This document shows, piece after piece, positions 27,005 through 38,207 of a DNA stretch of 64,000 nucleotides. The notes below the pieces were generated by a model that saw nothing but the letters and a program-made list of their open reading frames with translations, ran no database searches and had not been told where the DNA came from. Each line of letters opens with the position of its first letter. Positions within the stretch are counted from its first letter, which is position 1. The stretch is from the NCBI RefSeq assembly GCF_028882275.1, contig NZ_JARBUT010000001.1:682001-746000 (forward strand), in the 5' to 3' direction. Both the position numbers and the translations under genes were made by a program. Source of the stretch: Nocardiopsis sp. N85. GTDB lineage: Bacteria; Actinomycetota; Actinomycetes; Streptosporangiales; Streptosporangiaceae.

Positions 27005-29755
27005 GTGGTGACCAATCGTGAGACCCCCGAGACATCGCAGGCCGGCGGACGCGCCCGCCTTCTTCTTCTGGACGGCCACTCGATGGCCTTCCGCGCGTTC
27101 TTCGCGCTGCCGGTGGAGAAGTTCGGCACCGGCACCGGCCAGTCGACCAACGCCGTGTACGGCTTCGCGTCGATGCTGGTGAAGTTGCTCAGAGACGAGG
27201 AGCCGACCCATGTCGCGGTGGCGTGGGACCTGTCGGGTCCCACCTTCCGGCACGAGGAGTACGCCGAGTACAAGGACGGACGTTCGGAGACCCCTCCGGA
27301 GTTCCCCTCCCAGGTGCCGCTCACCCAGGAGCTGATGCGGCTCATCGGGGTGGTGAACCTGTCGTCGCCCGGTTACGAGGCGGACGACGTCATCGCCACG
27401 TTGGCGCGGTTGGGCGGCGAGGCGGGCGCGGAGGTGCTCATCGCCTCCGGTGACCGGGACGCGTTCCAGCTGGTCACCGAGTCCTGCACGGTGTTGTACC
27501 CGGGCAAGAGCCTGTCGGACCTGCGCCGTATGGACCCGGAGGCGGTCGAGGACAAGTACGGGGTGACCCCGCCCCGGTACCGCGATCTGGCGGCGCTGGT
27601 GGGGGAGAAGGCCGACAACCTTCCGGGTGTGCCCGGGGTGGGTCCCAAGACCGCGGCGAAGTGGATCGTCAAGTACGGGTCGTTGGACGGGTTGATCGAG
27701 CGCGTCGACGAGATCGGCGGCAAGGCCGGGCAGAACCTGCGCGATCACCTGGACGATGTGCTGCGCAACCAGAGGCTGAACCGGCTGGCCACCGATGTTG
27801 ACCTGGGTGTGACCCTGGACGACCTGGTGTTGGGCCGGGCCGACCGGGCGGGGGTGGACGCCCTCTTCGACAACCTGGAGTTCGCCTCCAACCTGCGCGA
27901 GCGCCTGTACGCGGTGCTGGGCACCGGTGAGGACGAGGCGCGGGACCCGGTCGACGGAGACGGGTTCGAGGTCGACCTGACGGTGGCCGGGACCGGCGCG
28001 TTGGCGGACTGGTTGACCGAGCACGCCTCGGTGGACGACGTCACCGGGGCGGCGCCCGCCGGGTTGGCCGTGGACGGGGTGTGGGGTCAGGGCACCGGTC
28101 GGGTGGACGCGTTGGCGGTCTCCGTGGCCTCCGGCGCGGCGGTGTTCGTCGACCCGTCGCTGTTGGACGCCGCCGACACCGAGGCGTTGGGGGAGTTCCT
28201 GGCCGACCCGGAGCGACCCAAGGCGGTGCATGAGTACAAGGGCGCGGTGTTGGCGCTGGGCGCCCACGGGTGGGCCCTGGACGGCGTGGTCAGCGACACC
28301 GCGCTGGCCGCCTACCTGGTCCAGCCGGGGCAGCGCCGGTTCGACCTGACCGACCTGTGCCGTAAGTACCTGGGTCGGGAGTTGGAGGAGGGGACCTCCG
28401 GCGATCAGCTCGCCCTGGACCTGGGGGGCGGCGACGGTCCCTCGGGCCGCCGGCGCGAGGTCGCGGTGCGGGCGGTGGCCACCCGGGACCTGGCCGGGGT
28501 GTTGGCGGCCGAGGTGGACGAGCGCGGTGGTACCCACCTGTTGGGCGGGGTGGAGCTGCCGTTGGTGTCGGTGTTGGCGCGCATGGAACGGGCGGGGATC
28601 GCCGCCGACCGCGTCTACCTGGAGGAGTTGCAGGGCGAGTTCGCGTCCGCGGGGCGGGCCGCGGTGGAGCGGGCGCACGAGATCGTGGGCCGGGAGTTCA
28701 ACCTGGGGTCGCCCAAGCAGTTGCAGCAGGTGTTGTTCGAGGACCTGGGGCTGCCCCGGACCAAGAAGATCAAGACGGGGTACACGACCGACGCCGACGC
28801 GCTGACGTGGTTGGCCGCACAGACCGACAACGAGCTGCCGGCGGTGTTGCTGCACCACCGGGACCAGACCAAGTTGCGGACCACGGTCGAGGGCCTGATC
28901 AAGACGATCGCCGATGACGGGCGTATCCACACCACGTTCAACCAGACGGTGGCGGCCACGGGACGGCTCAGTTCCACCGATCCCAACCTCCAGAACATCC
29001 CCGTGCGCACCGACGTGGGTCGGCGGATCCGGCGGGCGTTCGTGGTCGGTGAGGGGTACGAGGAGCTGTTGACCGCCGACTACAGCCAGATCGAGCTGCG
29101 GATCATGGCCCACCTGTCCGAGGAGAAGGCGCTCATCGACGCCTTCAACAGCGGCTACGACTTCCACGCGCAGATGGCGGCGCAGGTGTTCGGCACCACG
29201 GTGGAGGAGGTCGACGGTGAGGCCCGGTCGCGGATCAAGGCGATGAGCTACGGGTTGGCGTACGGGTTGAGCGCGTACGGTCTGTCGCAGCAGCTGGGCA
29301 TCACCCCCGAAGAGTCCAAGCGGCTCATGGAGGACTACTTCGCCGAGTTCGGCGGGGTGCGCGACTACCTGAACGCGGTGGTGGAGGCGGCGCGCAAGGT
29401 CGGCTACACCGAGACGATGCTGGGGCGGCGCCGGTACCTGCCGGATCTGACCAGTGACAACCGCCAGCGCCGGGAGATGGCCGAGCGGATGGCGTTGAAC
29501 GCGCCGATCCAGGGTTCGGCGGCCGACATCATCAAGGTGGCGATGCTCCAGGTCGACTCGGCGTTGGCCGAGGGAGGGTTCGCCTCCCGGGTGTTGTTGC
29601 AGGTGCACGACGAACTGGTCGTGGAGATCGCGCCGGGTGAGCGCGAGGCGGTGGAAAACCTCGTGCGTCACGAGATGAGCACCGCCTATGATCTGCGTGT
29701 TCCGCTGGCCGTGTCGGTCGGGGGCGGACGCAGTTGGCACGACGCCGCGCACTAG
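27005..29755 (+). CDS. polA: DNA polymerase I
   Basis: 916 aa repair and Okazaki-fragment polymerase. The 5' nuclease covers residues ~15-300 (LLLDGHSMAFRAFFALP, GYEADDVIATLA, SGDRDAFQLV). The middle (~310-500) keeps the 3'-5' exonuclease fold but lacks its DxE metal ligands, so no proofreading is expected, as in other actinobacteria. The polymerase domain has motif A DYSQIELRIMAHLSEE (Asp692), motif B RIKAMSYGLAYGLSAYG and motif C QVHDELVVE (His868-Asp869). GTG at 27005, or the next GTG codon, starts the protein. The arfB-like gene follows 18 bases later. Confidence 0.98.
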   Translation: MVTNRETPETSQAGGRARLLLLDGHSMAFRAFFALPVEKFGTGTGQSTNAVYGFASMLVKLLRDEEPTHVAVAWDLSGPTFRHEEYAEYKDGRSETPPEFPSQVPLTQELMRLIGVVNLSSPGYEADDVIATLARLGGEAGAEVLIASGDRDAFQLVTESCTVLYPGKSLSDLRRMDPEAVEDKYGVTPPRYRDLAALVGEKADNLPGVPGVGPKTAAKWIVKYGSLDGLIERVDEIGGKAGQNLRDHLDDVLRNQRLNRLATDVDLGVTLDDLVLGRADRAGVDALFDNLEFASNLRERLYAVLGTGEDEARDPVDGDGFEVDLTVAGTGALADWLTEHASVDDVTGAAPAGLAVDGVWGQGTGRVDALAVSVASGAAVFVDPSLLDAADTEALGEFLADPERPKAVHEYKGAVLALGAHGWALDGVVSDTALAAYLVQPGQRRFDLTDLCRKYLGRELEEGTSGDQLALDLGGGDGPSGRRREVAVRAVATRDLAGVLAAEVDERGGTHLLGGVELPLVSVLARMERAGIAADRVYLEELQGEFASAGRAAVERAHEIVGREFNLGSPKQLQQVLFEDLGLPRTKKIKTGYTTDADALTWLAAQTDNELPAVLLHHRDQTKLRTTVEGLIKTIADDGRIHTTFNQTVAATGRLSSTDPNLQNIPVRTDVGRRIRRAFVVGEGYEELLTADYSQIELRIMAHLSEEKALIDAFNSGYDFHAQMAAQVFGTTVEEVDGEARSRIKAMSYGLAYGLSAYGLSQQLGITPEESKRLMEDYFAEFGGVRDYLNAVVEAARKVGYTETMLGRRRYLPDLTSDNRQRREMAERMALNAPIQGSAADIIKVAMLQVDSALAEGGFASRVLLQVHDELVVEIAPGEREAVENLVRHEMSTAYDLRVPLAVSVGGGRSWHDAAH

Positions 29756-29773
29756 CGGTGTGAACGGAGGGGG

Positions 29774-30226
29774 ATGGTGGTCGTGAACGCGGGTGCCGCC
29801 GATGACGGCGGTCTGATCGTGGGTCCGGTCACCGTCCCCGCCGACGCCCTGGTGTGGCGGTTCTCCCGGTCGTCGGGGCCGGGCGGGCAGCATGTCAACA
29901 CGTCCGACACCCGGGTGTCGCTGTCGTTGGACGTGGCCGGGTGCGGCGGGTTGGGGCGGACCCGGCGCGAGCGGGCCCTGGAACGGCTGGCGGGGCGTCT
30001 GGTGGACGGGGTGCTGACGGTGACGGTGCAGACCCACCGGTCGCAGGTGCGCAACCGGGCGGAGGCCCGGGAGCGGATGGCCGCCCTGTTGGCGGAGGCG
30101 ATCGCGCCGCCGCCGCGTGAGCGGAGGGCGACGCGGCCCGGTCGGGCGGCCCGGCAGCGGCGGCTCGACGCCAAGCACCGACGCGGTGATGTCAAACGGT
30201 CACGCTCGCGTCCTCCGTTGGACTGA
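29774..30226 (+). CDS. arfB: Peptidyl-tRNA hydrolase / ribosome-rescue factor (ArfB-like)
   Basis: 150 aa. ArfB releases peptides from ribosomes stalled on mRNAs lacking a stop codon. The class I release-factor GGQ domain is present: SRSSGPGGQHVNTSDTRVSL near residue 35, with HVN after GGQ as in ArfB. The C-terminus is an extended basic tail (RPGRAARQRRLDAKHRRGD), which in ArfB threads into the empty mRNA channel. There is no codon-recognition domain, so it is not a normal release factor. Start is uncertain among 29774, 29777 and 29783, just after a G-rich ribosome site. Probably cotranscribed with polA. Confidence 0.88.
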   Translation: MVVVNAGAADDGGLIVGPVTVPADALVWRFSRSSGPGGQHVNTSDTRVSLSLDVAGCGGLGRTRRERALERLAGRLVDGVLTVTVQTHRSQVRNRAEARERMAALLAEAIAPPPRERRATRPGRAARQRRLDAKHRRGDVKRSRSRPPLD

Positions 30227-30254
30227 CCGTATCGGAGGAACGGGGCGTTCGACG

Positions 30255-30440
30255 ATGCTCCGTTCCGGGGTGTGGACGGACCGTGTCGGTCGCCCCGGGG
30301 AGGGGCGGGAACACCTGCCGTGCCGGGTGTCGGACCAGTTCGAACGGGTCGGTGCCGCATGGTTGATCTTCGCCCGTGCCCTCGGGTACATTGCCGCCAT
30401 TGCGATCTTCGTCGGGTTGGCTGCTCGGGGTTCCGATTGA
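30255..30440 (+). CDS. Possible small membrane protein upstream of rpsA
   Basis: A 61-codon frame from ATG 30255 (or 37 codons from GTG 30327). Its end, RVGAAWLIFARALGYIAAIAI followed by FVGLAARGSD, is a clean single transmembrane helix. GGAGGAA lies at 30234-30240, rather far from the ATG. The stop codon overlaps the -35 box of the rpsA promoter. No family recognised; could be chance. Confidence 0.3.
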   Translation: MLRSGVWTDRVGRPGEGREHLPCRVSDQFERVGAAWLIFARALGYIAAIAIFVGLAARGSD

Positions 30441-30465
30441 CCAGGACGCCCTTGTCTCATATGCT
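30437..30465 (+). promoter_or_regulatory. Promoter of rpsA
   Basis: TTGACC (30437-30442) and TATGCT (30460-30465) are separated by exactly 17 bases, close to the vegetative consensus. It gives a leader of about 210 nt before the rpsA ATG, with a CGCGGAA/TTCCGCG hairpin near 30560-30580. Confidence 0.7.
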
Positions 30466-30684
30466 GGCCGGAGCGTTGTGGGTTCGTGCGCTGTTCCGCG
30501 CCTCCGTTCGGGGGGCAAGGGGCGGCACCACCCGGGTCCGGGCTTTGGGCCCGGCGGTCGGTGGTCGCGGAAGGCTCCTTTCCGCGGTGACACCGTTCCT
30601 CTCCTTTGGATGATGGATCGGCGGGCTCGGATCTGCGGCGTGCCCATCTTCCTGAATCTGTCCGTATCCGGAGTCCACCCACAA
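30441..30684 (+). other. rpsA leader region
   Basis: Untranslated stretch between the rpsA promoter and start codon. It forms GC hairpins but matches no RNA motif that I can name. In other bacteria S1 regulates its own mRNA, so this leader is a reasonable place for that; this is inference. Confidence 0.35.
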
Positions 30685-32172
30685 ATGACGAGCAGCACCG
30701 AGGCCACCTCGACACCCCAGGTAGCGGTCAACGACATCGGGTCCGAGGAAGCCTTCCTCGCGGCGATCGACGAGACCATCAAGTACTTCAACGACGGTGA
30801 CATTGTCGAGGGCACCATCGTGAAGGTCGATCGAGACGAGGTCTTGCTCGATATCGGCTACAAGACCGAGGGTGTGATCCCGTCCCGGGAACTCTCGATC
30901 AAGCACGACGTCGACCCCGGTGAGGTCGTCGCCGTCGGCGACCAGGTCGAGGCCCTGGTCCTCCAGAAGGAGGACAAGGAAGGCCGTCTGATCCTGTCCA
31001 AGAAGCGCGCCCAGTACGAGCGCGCCTGGGGCACGATCGAGAAGATCAAGGAAGAGGACGGCGTCGTCACCGGCACCGTCATCGAGGTCGTCAAGGGTGG
31101 TCTCATCCTCGACATCGGCCTCCGCGGCTTCCTGCCCGCCTCCCTGGTCGAGATGCGCCGTGTCCGCGACCTCCAGCCCTATGTCGGCCGTGAGCTCGAA
31201 GCCAAGATCATCGAGCTGGACAAGAACCGCAACAACGTGGTCCTGTCCCGCCGTGCCTGGCTTGAGCAGACCCAGTCGGAGGTCCGCCAGACCTTCCTCA
31301 ACACCCTCCAGAAGGGCCAGATCCGCAAGGGTGTGGTCTCCTCGATCGTCAACTTCGGTGCGTTCGTGGACCTGGGCGGCGTCGACGGCCTGGTGCACGT
31401 CTCCGAGCTGTCCTGGAAGCACATCGACCACCCCAGCGAGGTCGTCGAGGTGGGCCAGGAGGTCACGGTCGAGGTCCTGGACGTCGACATGGAGCGCGAG
31501 CGCGTCTCCCTGTCGCTGAAGGCGACCCAGGAGGACCCGTGGCAGCAGTTCGCCCGGACCCACCAGATCGGCCAGGTCGTCCCCGGCAAGGTCACCAAGC
31601 TCGTCCCGTTCGGCGCGTTCGTCCGCGTCGAGGAGGGCATCGAGGGTCTGGTCCACATCTCCGAGCTGGCCGAGCGCCACGTGGAGGTGCCCGAGCAGGT
31701 CGTGCAGGTCGGCACCGAGATCTTCGTCAAGATCATCGACATCGACCTCGACCGCCGTCGCATCAGCCTCTCGCTGAAGCAGGCCAACGAGAGCGTCTCG
31801 CCGGACCAGGTGGACTTCGACCCCACCCTGTACGGCATGGCCGCCGAGTACGACGAGCAGGGCAACTACAAGTACCCCGAGGGCTTCGACGCGGACAGCG
31901 GCGAGTGGCTCGACGGTTACGAGTCCCAGCGCGACGAGTGGGAGCGCAGCTACGCCGAGGCCCAGACCCGGTTCGAGGCGCACCGCAAGCAGGTCGAGGA
32001 GGCCCGCGCGGCCGAGGCCGAGGCGGCCAACGCCCCGGCCCCGGAGGAGGAAGAGGAGTACACCGGTGGTGCTCCGAGCACCAACTCCGGTTCCGACACC
32101 TCCAGCGGTGCCCTGGCCTCGGACGAGGCTCTGGCCGCCCTGCGCGAGAAGCTCGCCGGCGGCGAGGCCTGA
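30685..32172 (+). CDS. rpsA: 30S ribosomal protein S1
   Basis: 495 aa RNA-binding protein that helps load mRNA on the 30S subunit. Four S1 (OB-fold) domains are visible, at about residues 33-105, 120-185, 205-275 and 290-362. Each has strands like GTIVKVDRDEVLLDIGYKTEG, VVSSIVNFGAFVDLGGVDG or KVTKLVPFGAFVRVEEGIEG, followed by VHISEL-type segments. Four domains rather than six is normal for actinobacteria. The C-terminal ~110 residues are acidic and disordered (EEARAAEAEAANAPAPEEEE). ATG at 30685 yields MTSSTEATSTPQVAVND. Strong terminator downstream. Confidence 0.97.
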   Translation: MTSSTEATSTPQVAVNDIGSEEAFLAAIDETIKYFNDGDIVEGTIVKVDRDEVLLDIGYKTEGVIPSRELSIKHDVDPGEVVAVGDQVEALVLQKEDKEGRLILSKKRAQYERAWGTIEKIKEEDGVVTGTVIEVVKGGLILDIGLRGFLPASLVEMRRVRDLQPYVGRELEAKIIELDKNRNNVVLSRRAWLEQTQSEVRQTFLNTLQKGQIRKGVVSSIVNFGAFVDLGGVDGLVHVSELSWKHIDHPSEVVEVGQEVTVEVLDVDMERERVSLSLKATQEDPWQQFARTHQIGQVVPGKVTKLVPFGAFVRVEEGIEGLVHISELAERHVEVPEQVVQVGTEIFVKIIDIDLDRRRISLSLKQANESVSPDQVDFDPTLYGMAAEYDEQGNYKYPEGFDADSGEWLDGYESQRDEWERSYAEAQTRFEAHRKQVEEARAAEAEAANAPAPEEEEEYTGGAPSTNSGSDTSSGALASDEALAALREKLAGGEA

Positions 32173-32230
32173 TCGGTTCTCCGTGAGCTGATCGGCCGGT
32201 CCCGCTCGCGGGTCCGCTGAAAGTCGGCCG

Positions 32231-32264
32231 AAGGGCCGTCCCCTCCCGAGGGGACGGCCCTTCG
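32231..32264 (+). terminator. Terminator of rpsA
   Basis: A perfect 16-bp inverted repeat (32231-32246 with 32249-32264) lies 58 bases after the stop. Confidence 0.85.
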
Positions 32265-32549
32265 TCGTGTCCCGGGGACGCGGACGGCACGCTCCGGGGC
32301 GCCGCCCACCGCGGGCGGTCGCGCCGCGCGCGTCCCCCGAAGACCTTCCGGGACGGGCGGGCGTGTTCATCGTGAGGAGGCGGGGCGGTTCTCCCGTGGA
32401 CCGATGAGAACGCCGCGAAAGAGGGCGCGTCGGCCGCGGACGTCCGTTGAGGAGGGCGGGTCGGGGTGGTGCGCGGCGGGGCGGGTGTTCGCGGAACACG
32501 CCCTAAGGTCGTTGTATGCCCCGGTGGGCGGGGCGTGTGAGGAGACGGC
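32265..32549. other. Intergenic region between rpsA terminator and GNAT gene
   Basis: No gene. It contains the second copy of the GAACACGCCC repeat. The repeat's right end runs into TAAGGT at 32504-32509, which may act as the -10 box for the downstream GNAT gene. Confidence 0.35.
32359..32503. repeat. Palindromic repeat / MITE-like element, copy 2
   Basis: GGGCGTGTTC at 32359-32368 is the exact inverse of GAACACGCCC at 32494-32503, bounding 145 bp. Next to the right end, GTGTTC-GCG-GAACAC (32485-32499) forms a short palindrome. The same motif bounds the 15.3-kb repeat. No coding content. Confidence 0.45.
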
Positions 32550-33044
32550 GTGTTCGAGATCCACCCGGCCACCCCCGCCGACGCGGGGGAGATCCACACC
32601 GTGCAGCGGGCGGCGTTCGTCGACGAGGCCCAGGCCTACGGGGACCCGTTCATCCTGCCGCTGACCGAGAGCCTGGAGCGGGTGGAACACCTCTTGGGCG
32701 AGGCGGACGCACTGGTGCTCAAGGCGGTGGTCGGGCATCGGATCGTCGGGGTGGGGCGTGCTCGGGTGACGGGCACGACCGGGGTGGTGGGTCGCCTGGC
32801 GGTGGTGCCGGACCTGCGCCGCAGGGGGATCGCCCGGGCCCTGTTGGAGCGGTTGGAGGGGGAACTGCGCGCCCTGCGCCCCGACCTGGCGGCGATGACC
32901 CTGTTCACCGGGGCGCAGAGCGCCGAGAACCAGCGGCTGTACCGGCGGGCGGGGTACGCGGTGACCCATCGGGAGCGGGTCGCCGATCACCTGGTGATGG
33001 TGCACATGCGCAAGGAGCTGACGACGGTCACCGCGGCCGGCTGA
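32550..33044 (+). CDS. GNAT family N-acetyltransferase
   Basis: 164 aa single-domain acetyltransferase. Motif A is VGRLAVVPDLRRRGIARALL (acetyl-CoA binding), preceded by GVGRARVTGTTG and followed by SAENQRLYRRAGYAVTHRER, the motif B region. The acceptor is unknown. GTG at 32550 is set by AGGAGA at 32540-32545. It is separate from rpsA, since a strong terminator and a repeat element lie between. No cotranscribed partner is visible. Confidence 0.88.
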   Translation: MFEIHPATPADAGEIHTVQRAAFVDEAQAYGDPFILPLTESLERVEHLLGEADALVLKAVVGHRIVGVGRARVTGTTGVVGRLAVVPDLRRRGIARALLERLEGELRALRPDLAAMTLFTGAQSAENQRLYRRAGYAVTHRERVADHLVMVHMRKELTTVTAAG

Positions 33045-33291
33045 CGGTCGTACCCGGTGTACCCCGGGGTGACCCGCCCCCGCGCATGGCCCGGTCGACC
33101 CGATCGAGAAGGTGGAGTCGACCGAGGGGGCGGGTGCCGGCGGTCGCCCCCGCGAGGCGACCCGGGGCGGACACCGCGCCCGGGGACGAGGGAGGTCGTC
33201 GTCCGCGCGTCCCGGTCCGGCGCCGGGGCGGTACGCGCGGGTATGGCGACCTCGGGGCAGGTGGGGGTGCGACGGGCCCCGGGGTGGGGGC

Positions 33292-33297
33292 TAGGGT
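33292..33297 (+). promoter_or_regulatory. Candidate -10 box (TAGGGT) of coaE
   Basis: TAGGGT is 6 nt upstream of the coaE ATG with no ribosome site, fitting a leaderless transcript. Confidence 0.4.
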
Positions 33298-33303
33298 CGT
33301 CGC

Positions 33304-33906
33304 ATGCTGAAAGTGGGACTCACAGGGGGGATCGGCTCGGGCAAGAGCGCGGTCTCCACGGAACTGTCGGGATACGGCGCGGTGGTCATCGACGCCGACG
33401 CCATCGCCCGTGAGGTGGTGGAGCCGGGCACGCCGGGGCTGGCCGCCGTGGTCGCGGAGTTCGGGGAGGGCGTGCTCACCGGGGAGGGGCGCCTGGACCG
33501 CGCCCGGCTGGGGGAGATCGTCTTCGCCGACGAGGAGCTCCTGGCGCGGCTCAACGCCATCGTGCACCCGCTGGTGGGCGAACGCAGCGCCGAGTTGATG
33601 GCGCGTGCCGAGGCGGAGAACGCCCCGATGGTGGTCTATGACGTTCCGCTGCTGGTGGAGAACGGCCTACAGACGCTCTACGACGTGGTGGTGGTCGTCG
33701 ACACCCCCGACGAGGTGCGGGTGGAGCGGGTGGTGGCGAACCGGGGCATGGATCCCGAGCAGGTGCGGGCGCGGATCCGGGCGCAGGCCGATCGGGAGGT
33801 CCGGTTGGCGGTGGCGGACCTGGTGGTGGACAACTCCGGTTCCCCCGAGAGGCTCAGGGAACGGGTCGCCGAACTCTGGAAGGAACTGCTCGCCCGCGCC
33901 TCCTGA
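33304..33906 (+). CDS. coaE: Dephospho-CoA kinase
   Basis: 200 aa. Phosphorylates the ribose 3'-OH of dephospho-CoA with ATP, the last step of CoA synthesis. P-loop [18 protein letters not shown] at the N-terminus, substrate-contact [16 protein letters not shown], the CoA-domain segment [27 protein letters not shown], and the lid region [17 protein letters not shown]. Normal length; some actinobacteria carry a C-terminal UPF0157 fusion, which is absent here. ATG at 33304. Monocistronic as far as can be seen. Confidence 0.96.
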   Translation: MLKVGLTGGIGSGKSAVSTELSGYGAVVIDADAIAREVVEPGTPGLAAVVAEFGEGVLTGEGRLDRARLGEIVFADEELLARLNAIVHPLVGERSAELMARAEAENAPMVVYDVPLLVENGLQTLYDVVVVVDTPDEVRVERVVANRGMDPEQVRARIRAQADREVRLAVADLVVDNSGSPERLRERVAELWKELLARAS

Positions 33907-34007
33907 CCGGGTGAGGGGGCGGGCGGGGCGCGGCGTCCGAGGGGCGTGCCCTCCTGAGCCCCGGGTGCGCTGAGGCCCGCGGAGCCGTCGTCGGCCGGGG
34001 TCCGGGC

Positions 34008-35216
34008 TCAGTCTTCGGCGGCCCCTGCCGAGGGCTGGGGTGTCGCGGCCCGTCGTGGTCGGGGGACGCCCGCCGGGCGGTCGTCCCCGGTGGGCGGGGC
34101 GTCGGATGCGGTGTCGGGCCGGTGGTCCCCGGGGTGCAGTGCCGCCGACAGCGACGAGCCGGCGTCGACGGCCTCACGGACCAGTTCCTCCCGGACCGAG
34201 TGCGCGGCCCGCACGCTGAGCAGGCTGTCGTCGATCTCGTCGGTGTACATGGTGTCGCGGGCGGTGGTCAGGGCCAGGTCGGCGTATTCGGCGGCACGGT
34301 CGGCGATGGCCTGGCACTGTTCCCACTCGCGGTGGGCGGTCACCGCGGCGTGGACGCGTTCGCCGTAGTCGGCCAGGACGGCGATGCGTTCGGAGAGGGC
34401 GGTGTGGGCGCGCGCGACCGCCTCTTCCTGGGGTTGCAGGGCCCGGGTGACCTGCGGTGAGACCGCCTCCCGTTTGCGCTGCACGACTTCCCTGCGCAGG
34501 GTGCGCAGTCGCAGCAACTCCTGCGACATGCGCCATTCCTCCTCACGGAGCAGGGGCAGGGTGTGGGCGGCGTCGAAGGACCCGCCGAGCACCCGGGTAC
34601 CCTCCTGGACCCGGTCGGTGGCCTGCTGGAGGCGGGCGAACAGGTGGGCCTCGGGCTCCTCGTGGCGGGTGGCGTGGCTGTAGGGGCGGCCGAAGTCCTG
34701 GGGGAGGACGTAGCGGTGGCGGTGCTCGGAGGCCAGCCGGGGGAGCATGCCGGGGCGCATGACGGCGCCCGCCCCGCCCGCGGTGACGAGCAGGTAGAGG
34801 GCGGCGGTGGAGGCGCTGCCGGGCACGGTGGCGGCCAGCGGCTCCAGGGCGCCGCCCAGGAGCAGGTTCCCGGTGAGGACGATGGCGCTGGACACGGGCA
34901 GTGCCCAGAAACCGTGCATGAGGAGGTCGGCCCAGTCGTCGGCGAGGGATCCCCGGTCGGAGATCAGCCCCAGGAGGACGGCGGTGACGATCAGGCACAG
35001 CAGGGCGATGAGCGGTGCGGCGGAGCCGGGGACGAGCAGGGCGAGCGCGGCCAGGGAGGTGCCGCCGGCCGCGGTGAGCGCTGCTCCGCGCCGCCAGGTG
35101 AGCCGTGACGAGGGGCCGAGGGAGTCGGGCAGGAGCCGCTCGGGATGGCCGCGCAGGCGGGTGAGCGTGCGGCGCGGCAGGGTGGGGTCGAAGGTGGGTC
35201 GGGAGGGGTGGGACAC
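34008..35216 (-). CDS. Membrane protein with cytoplasmic coiled-coil domain
   Basis: 402 aa, family not recognised. Three or four hydrophobic helices lie between residues ~45 and 155 (GAALTAAGGTSLAALALLVP, APLIALLCLIVTAVLLGLIS, LPVSSAIVLTGNLLLGGAL, ALYLLVTAGGAGAVM). A ~190-residue helical, Arg/Glu-rich domain follows that reads as coiled coil (EEEWRMSQELLRLRTLRREV, QEEAVARAHTALSERIAVLA). The tail is Pro/Arg-rich. GTG at 35216 has GAGG upstream; GTG at 35225 is an alternative. It is divergent from uvrB. No function can be given. Confidence 0.7.
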   Translation of the reverse strand: MSHPSRPTFDPTLPRRTLTRLRGHPERLLPDSLGPSSRLTWRRGAALTAAGGTSLAALALLVPGSAAPLIALLCLIVTAVLLGLISDRGSLADDWADLLMHGFWALPVSSAIVLTGNLLLGGALEPLAATVPGSASTAALYLLVTAGGAGAVMRPGMLPRLASEHRHRYVLPQDFGRPYSHATRHEEPEAHLFARLQQATDRVQEGTRVLGGSFDAAHTLPLLREEEWRMSQELLRLRTLRREVVQRKREAVSPQVTRALQPQEEAVARAHTALSERIAVLADYGERVHAAVTAHREWEQCQAIADRAAEYADLALTTARDTMYTDEIDDSLLSVRAAHSVREELVREAVDAGSSLSAALHPGDHRPDTASDAPPTGDDRPAGVPRPRRAATPQPSAGAAED

Positions 35217-35522
35217 GGCTGGCACCTCATTCCGGGGGCGCAGTGCGCTGATTTCGATGGTAACCCCGTGGCCCCTGCCCGGTCAGGGGTGTTTCCGGGC
35301 CTGTGGAGGGCCATCGGTGTCGGAGACGGGGCCGTGAGGGCCGCCGCCGCGTTCTCGGGCCGGTCCGGGCGGGCTTCCGGGGCGGGGAGCGGGTTCCCGG
35401 CCGTGGCGCGGACCGGGCGCGGGTGGTTCCGGACGTGGGATGTCGTGGGCGGTCGGTAGCGTTAGGGAGGGAGGGGCCCGTGTGCGGGGGCGGGTTCCGC
35501 GGCGACGAGGGAAGAGGGCGAC

Positions 35523-37622
<2,100 letters not shown>

Positions 37623-37769
37623 GGGGCGGGGATTCCGACTTCTCCTTGTCTCGGGAAGGATACGTTGAGGCAACGATAGGGTCGCGTAGTTATCTCCGCG
37701 TGACATAATCTTGGTCCTGCGCAGGATCTATGTCGCAATTGCCGGATGAATCCGGGTGTGGGGGAAACG

Positions 37770-38207
37770 ATGAGGGCTCGACTCCAGGTCGCCGCCGGCG
37801 GCACCGTGCTGCTGAGCACCCTGCTGACCGCCGGATGCGGCCTGGCCCTCGGTCGCGAGGAGGTCCAGGGCCCGCCCCTGCCTCCCGGGGCGGACGCCGT
37901 CACGATCCCCGAGGAGAACGTCGACACCGCGGACGTGCTCGTCGTCGTCGACGACGGTTCGCAGATACACGCCGAATGCGCGGGTCGCGAGGTCGTGATC
38001 TCGGCCGACGACGCCGTCGTGGTGCTGGACGGGGCCTGTGGCCTGGTCCGCACCACCGGTCGCGGGTCCACCGTCGACGTGGGGTCCGCCGACAAGATCG
38101 TGCTGGTCGGTGTCGACAACACGGTCTCCTTCGCGGGCGGCGACCCGGAGGTCGTCAACCACGGTCGCAACACCACCGTCGCCGAGGGCGGCAGCGCCGA
38201 GGAATGA
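37770..38207 (+). CDS. DUF3060-type lipoprotein
   Basis: 145 aa. The signal peptide ends in lipobox LLTAGC, so a lipid anchor is expected. The mature part resembles DUF3060 beta-repeat proteins: IHAECAGREVVISADDAVVV, LDGACGLVRTTGRGSTVDVG, DKIVLVGVDNTVSFAGGDPE and VVNHGRNTTVAEGG. These are short repeated beta strands with a Cys pair. Function is unknown for the family. ATG at 37770 is preceded by GGGGGAAA. It stands alone after uvrB; an AT-richer stretch at 37670-37740 probably holds its promoter. Confidence 0.7.
   Translation: MRARLQVAAGGTVLLSTLLTAGCGLALGREEVQGPPLPPGADAVTIPEENVDTADVLVVVDDGSQIHAECAGREVVISADDAVVVLDGACGLVRTTGRGSTVDVGSADKIVLVGVDNTVSFAGGDPEVVNHGRNTTVAEGGSAEE

Noticed and set aside
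27900..28500. Loss of 3'-5' exonuclease residues in PolA as a novelty
   Set aside because: Missing metal ligands in this domain are normal for DNA polymerase I of actinobacteria and many other bacteria.
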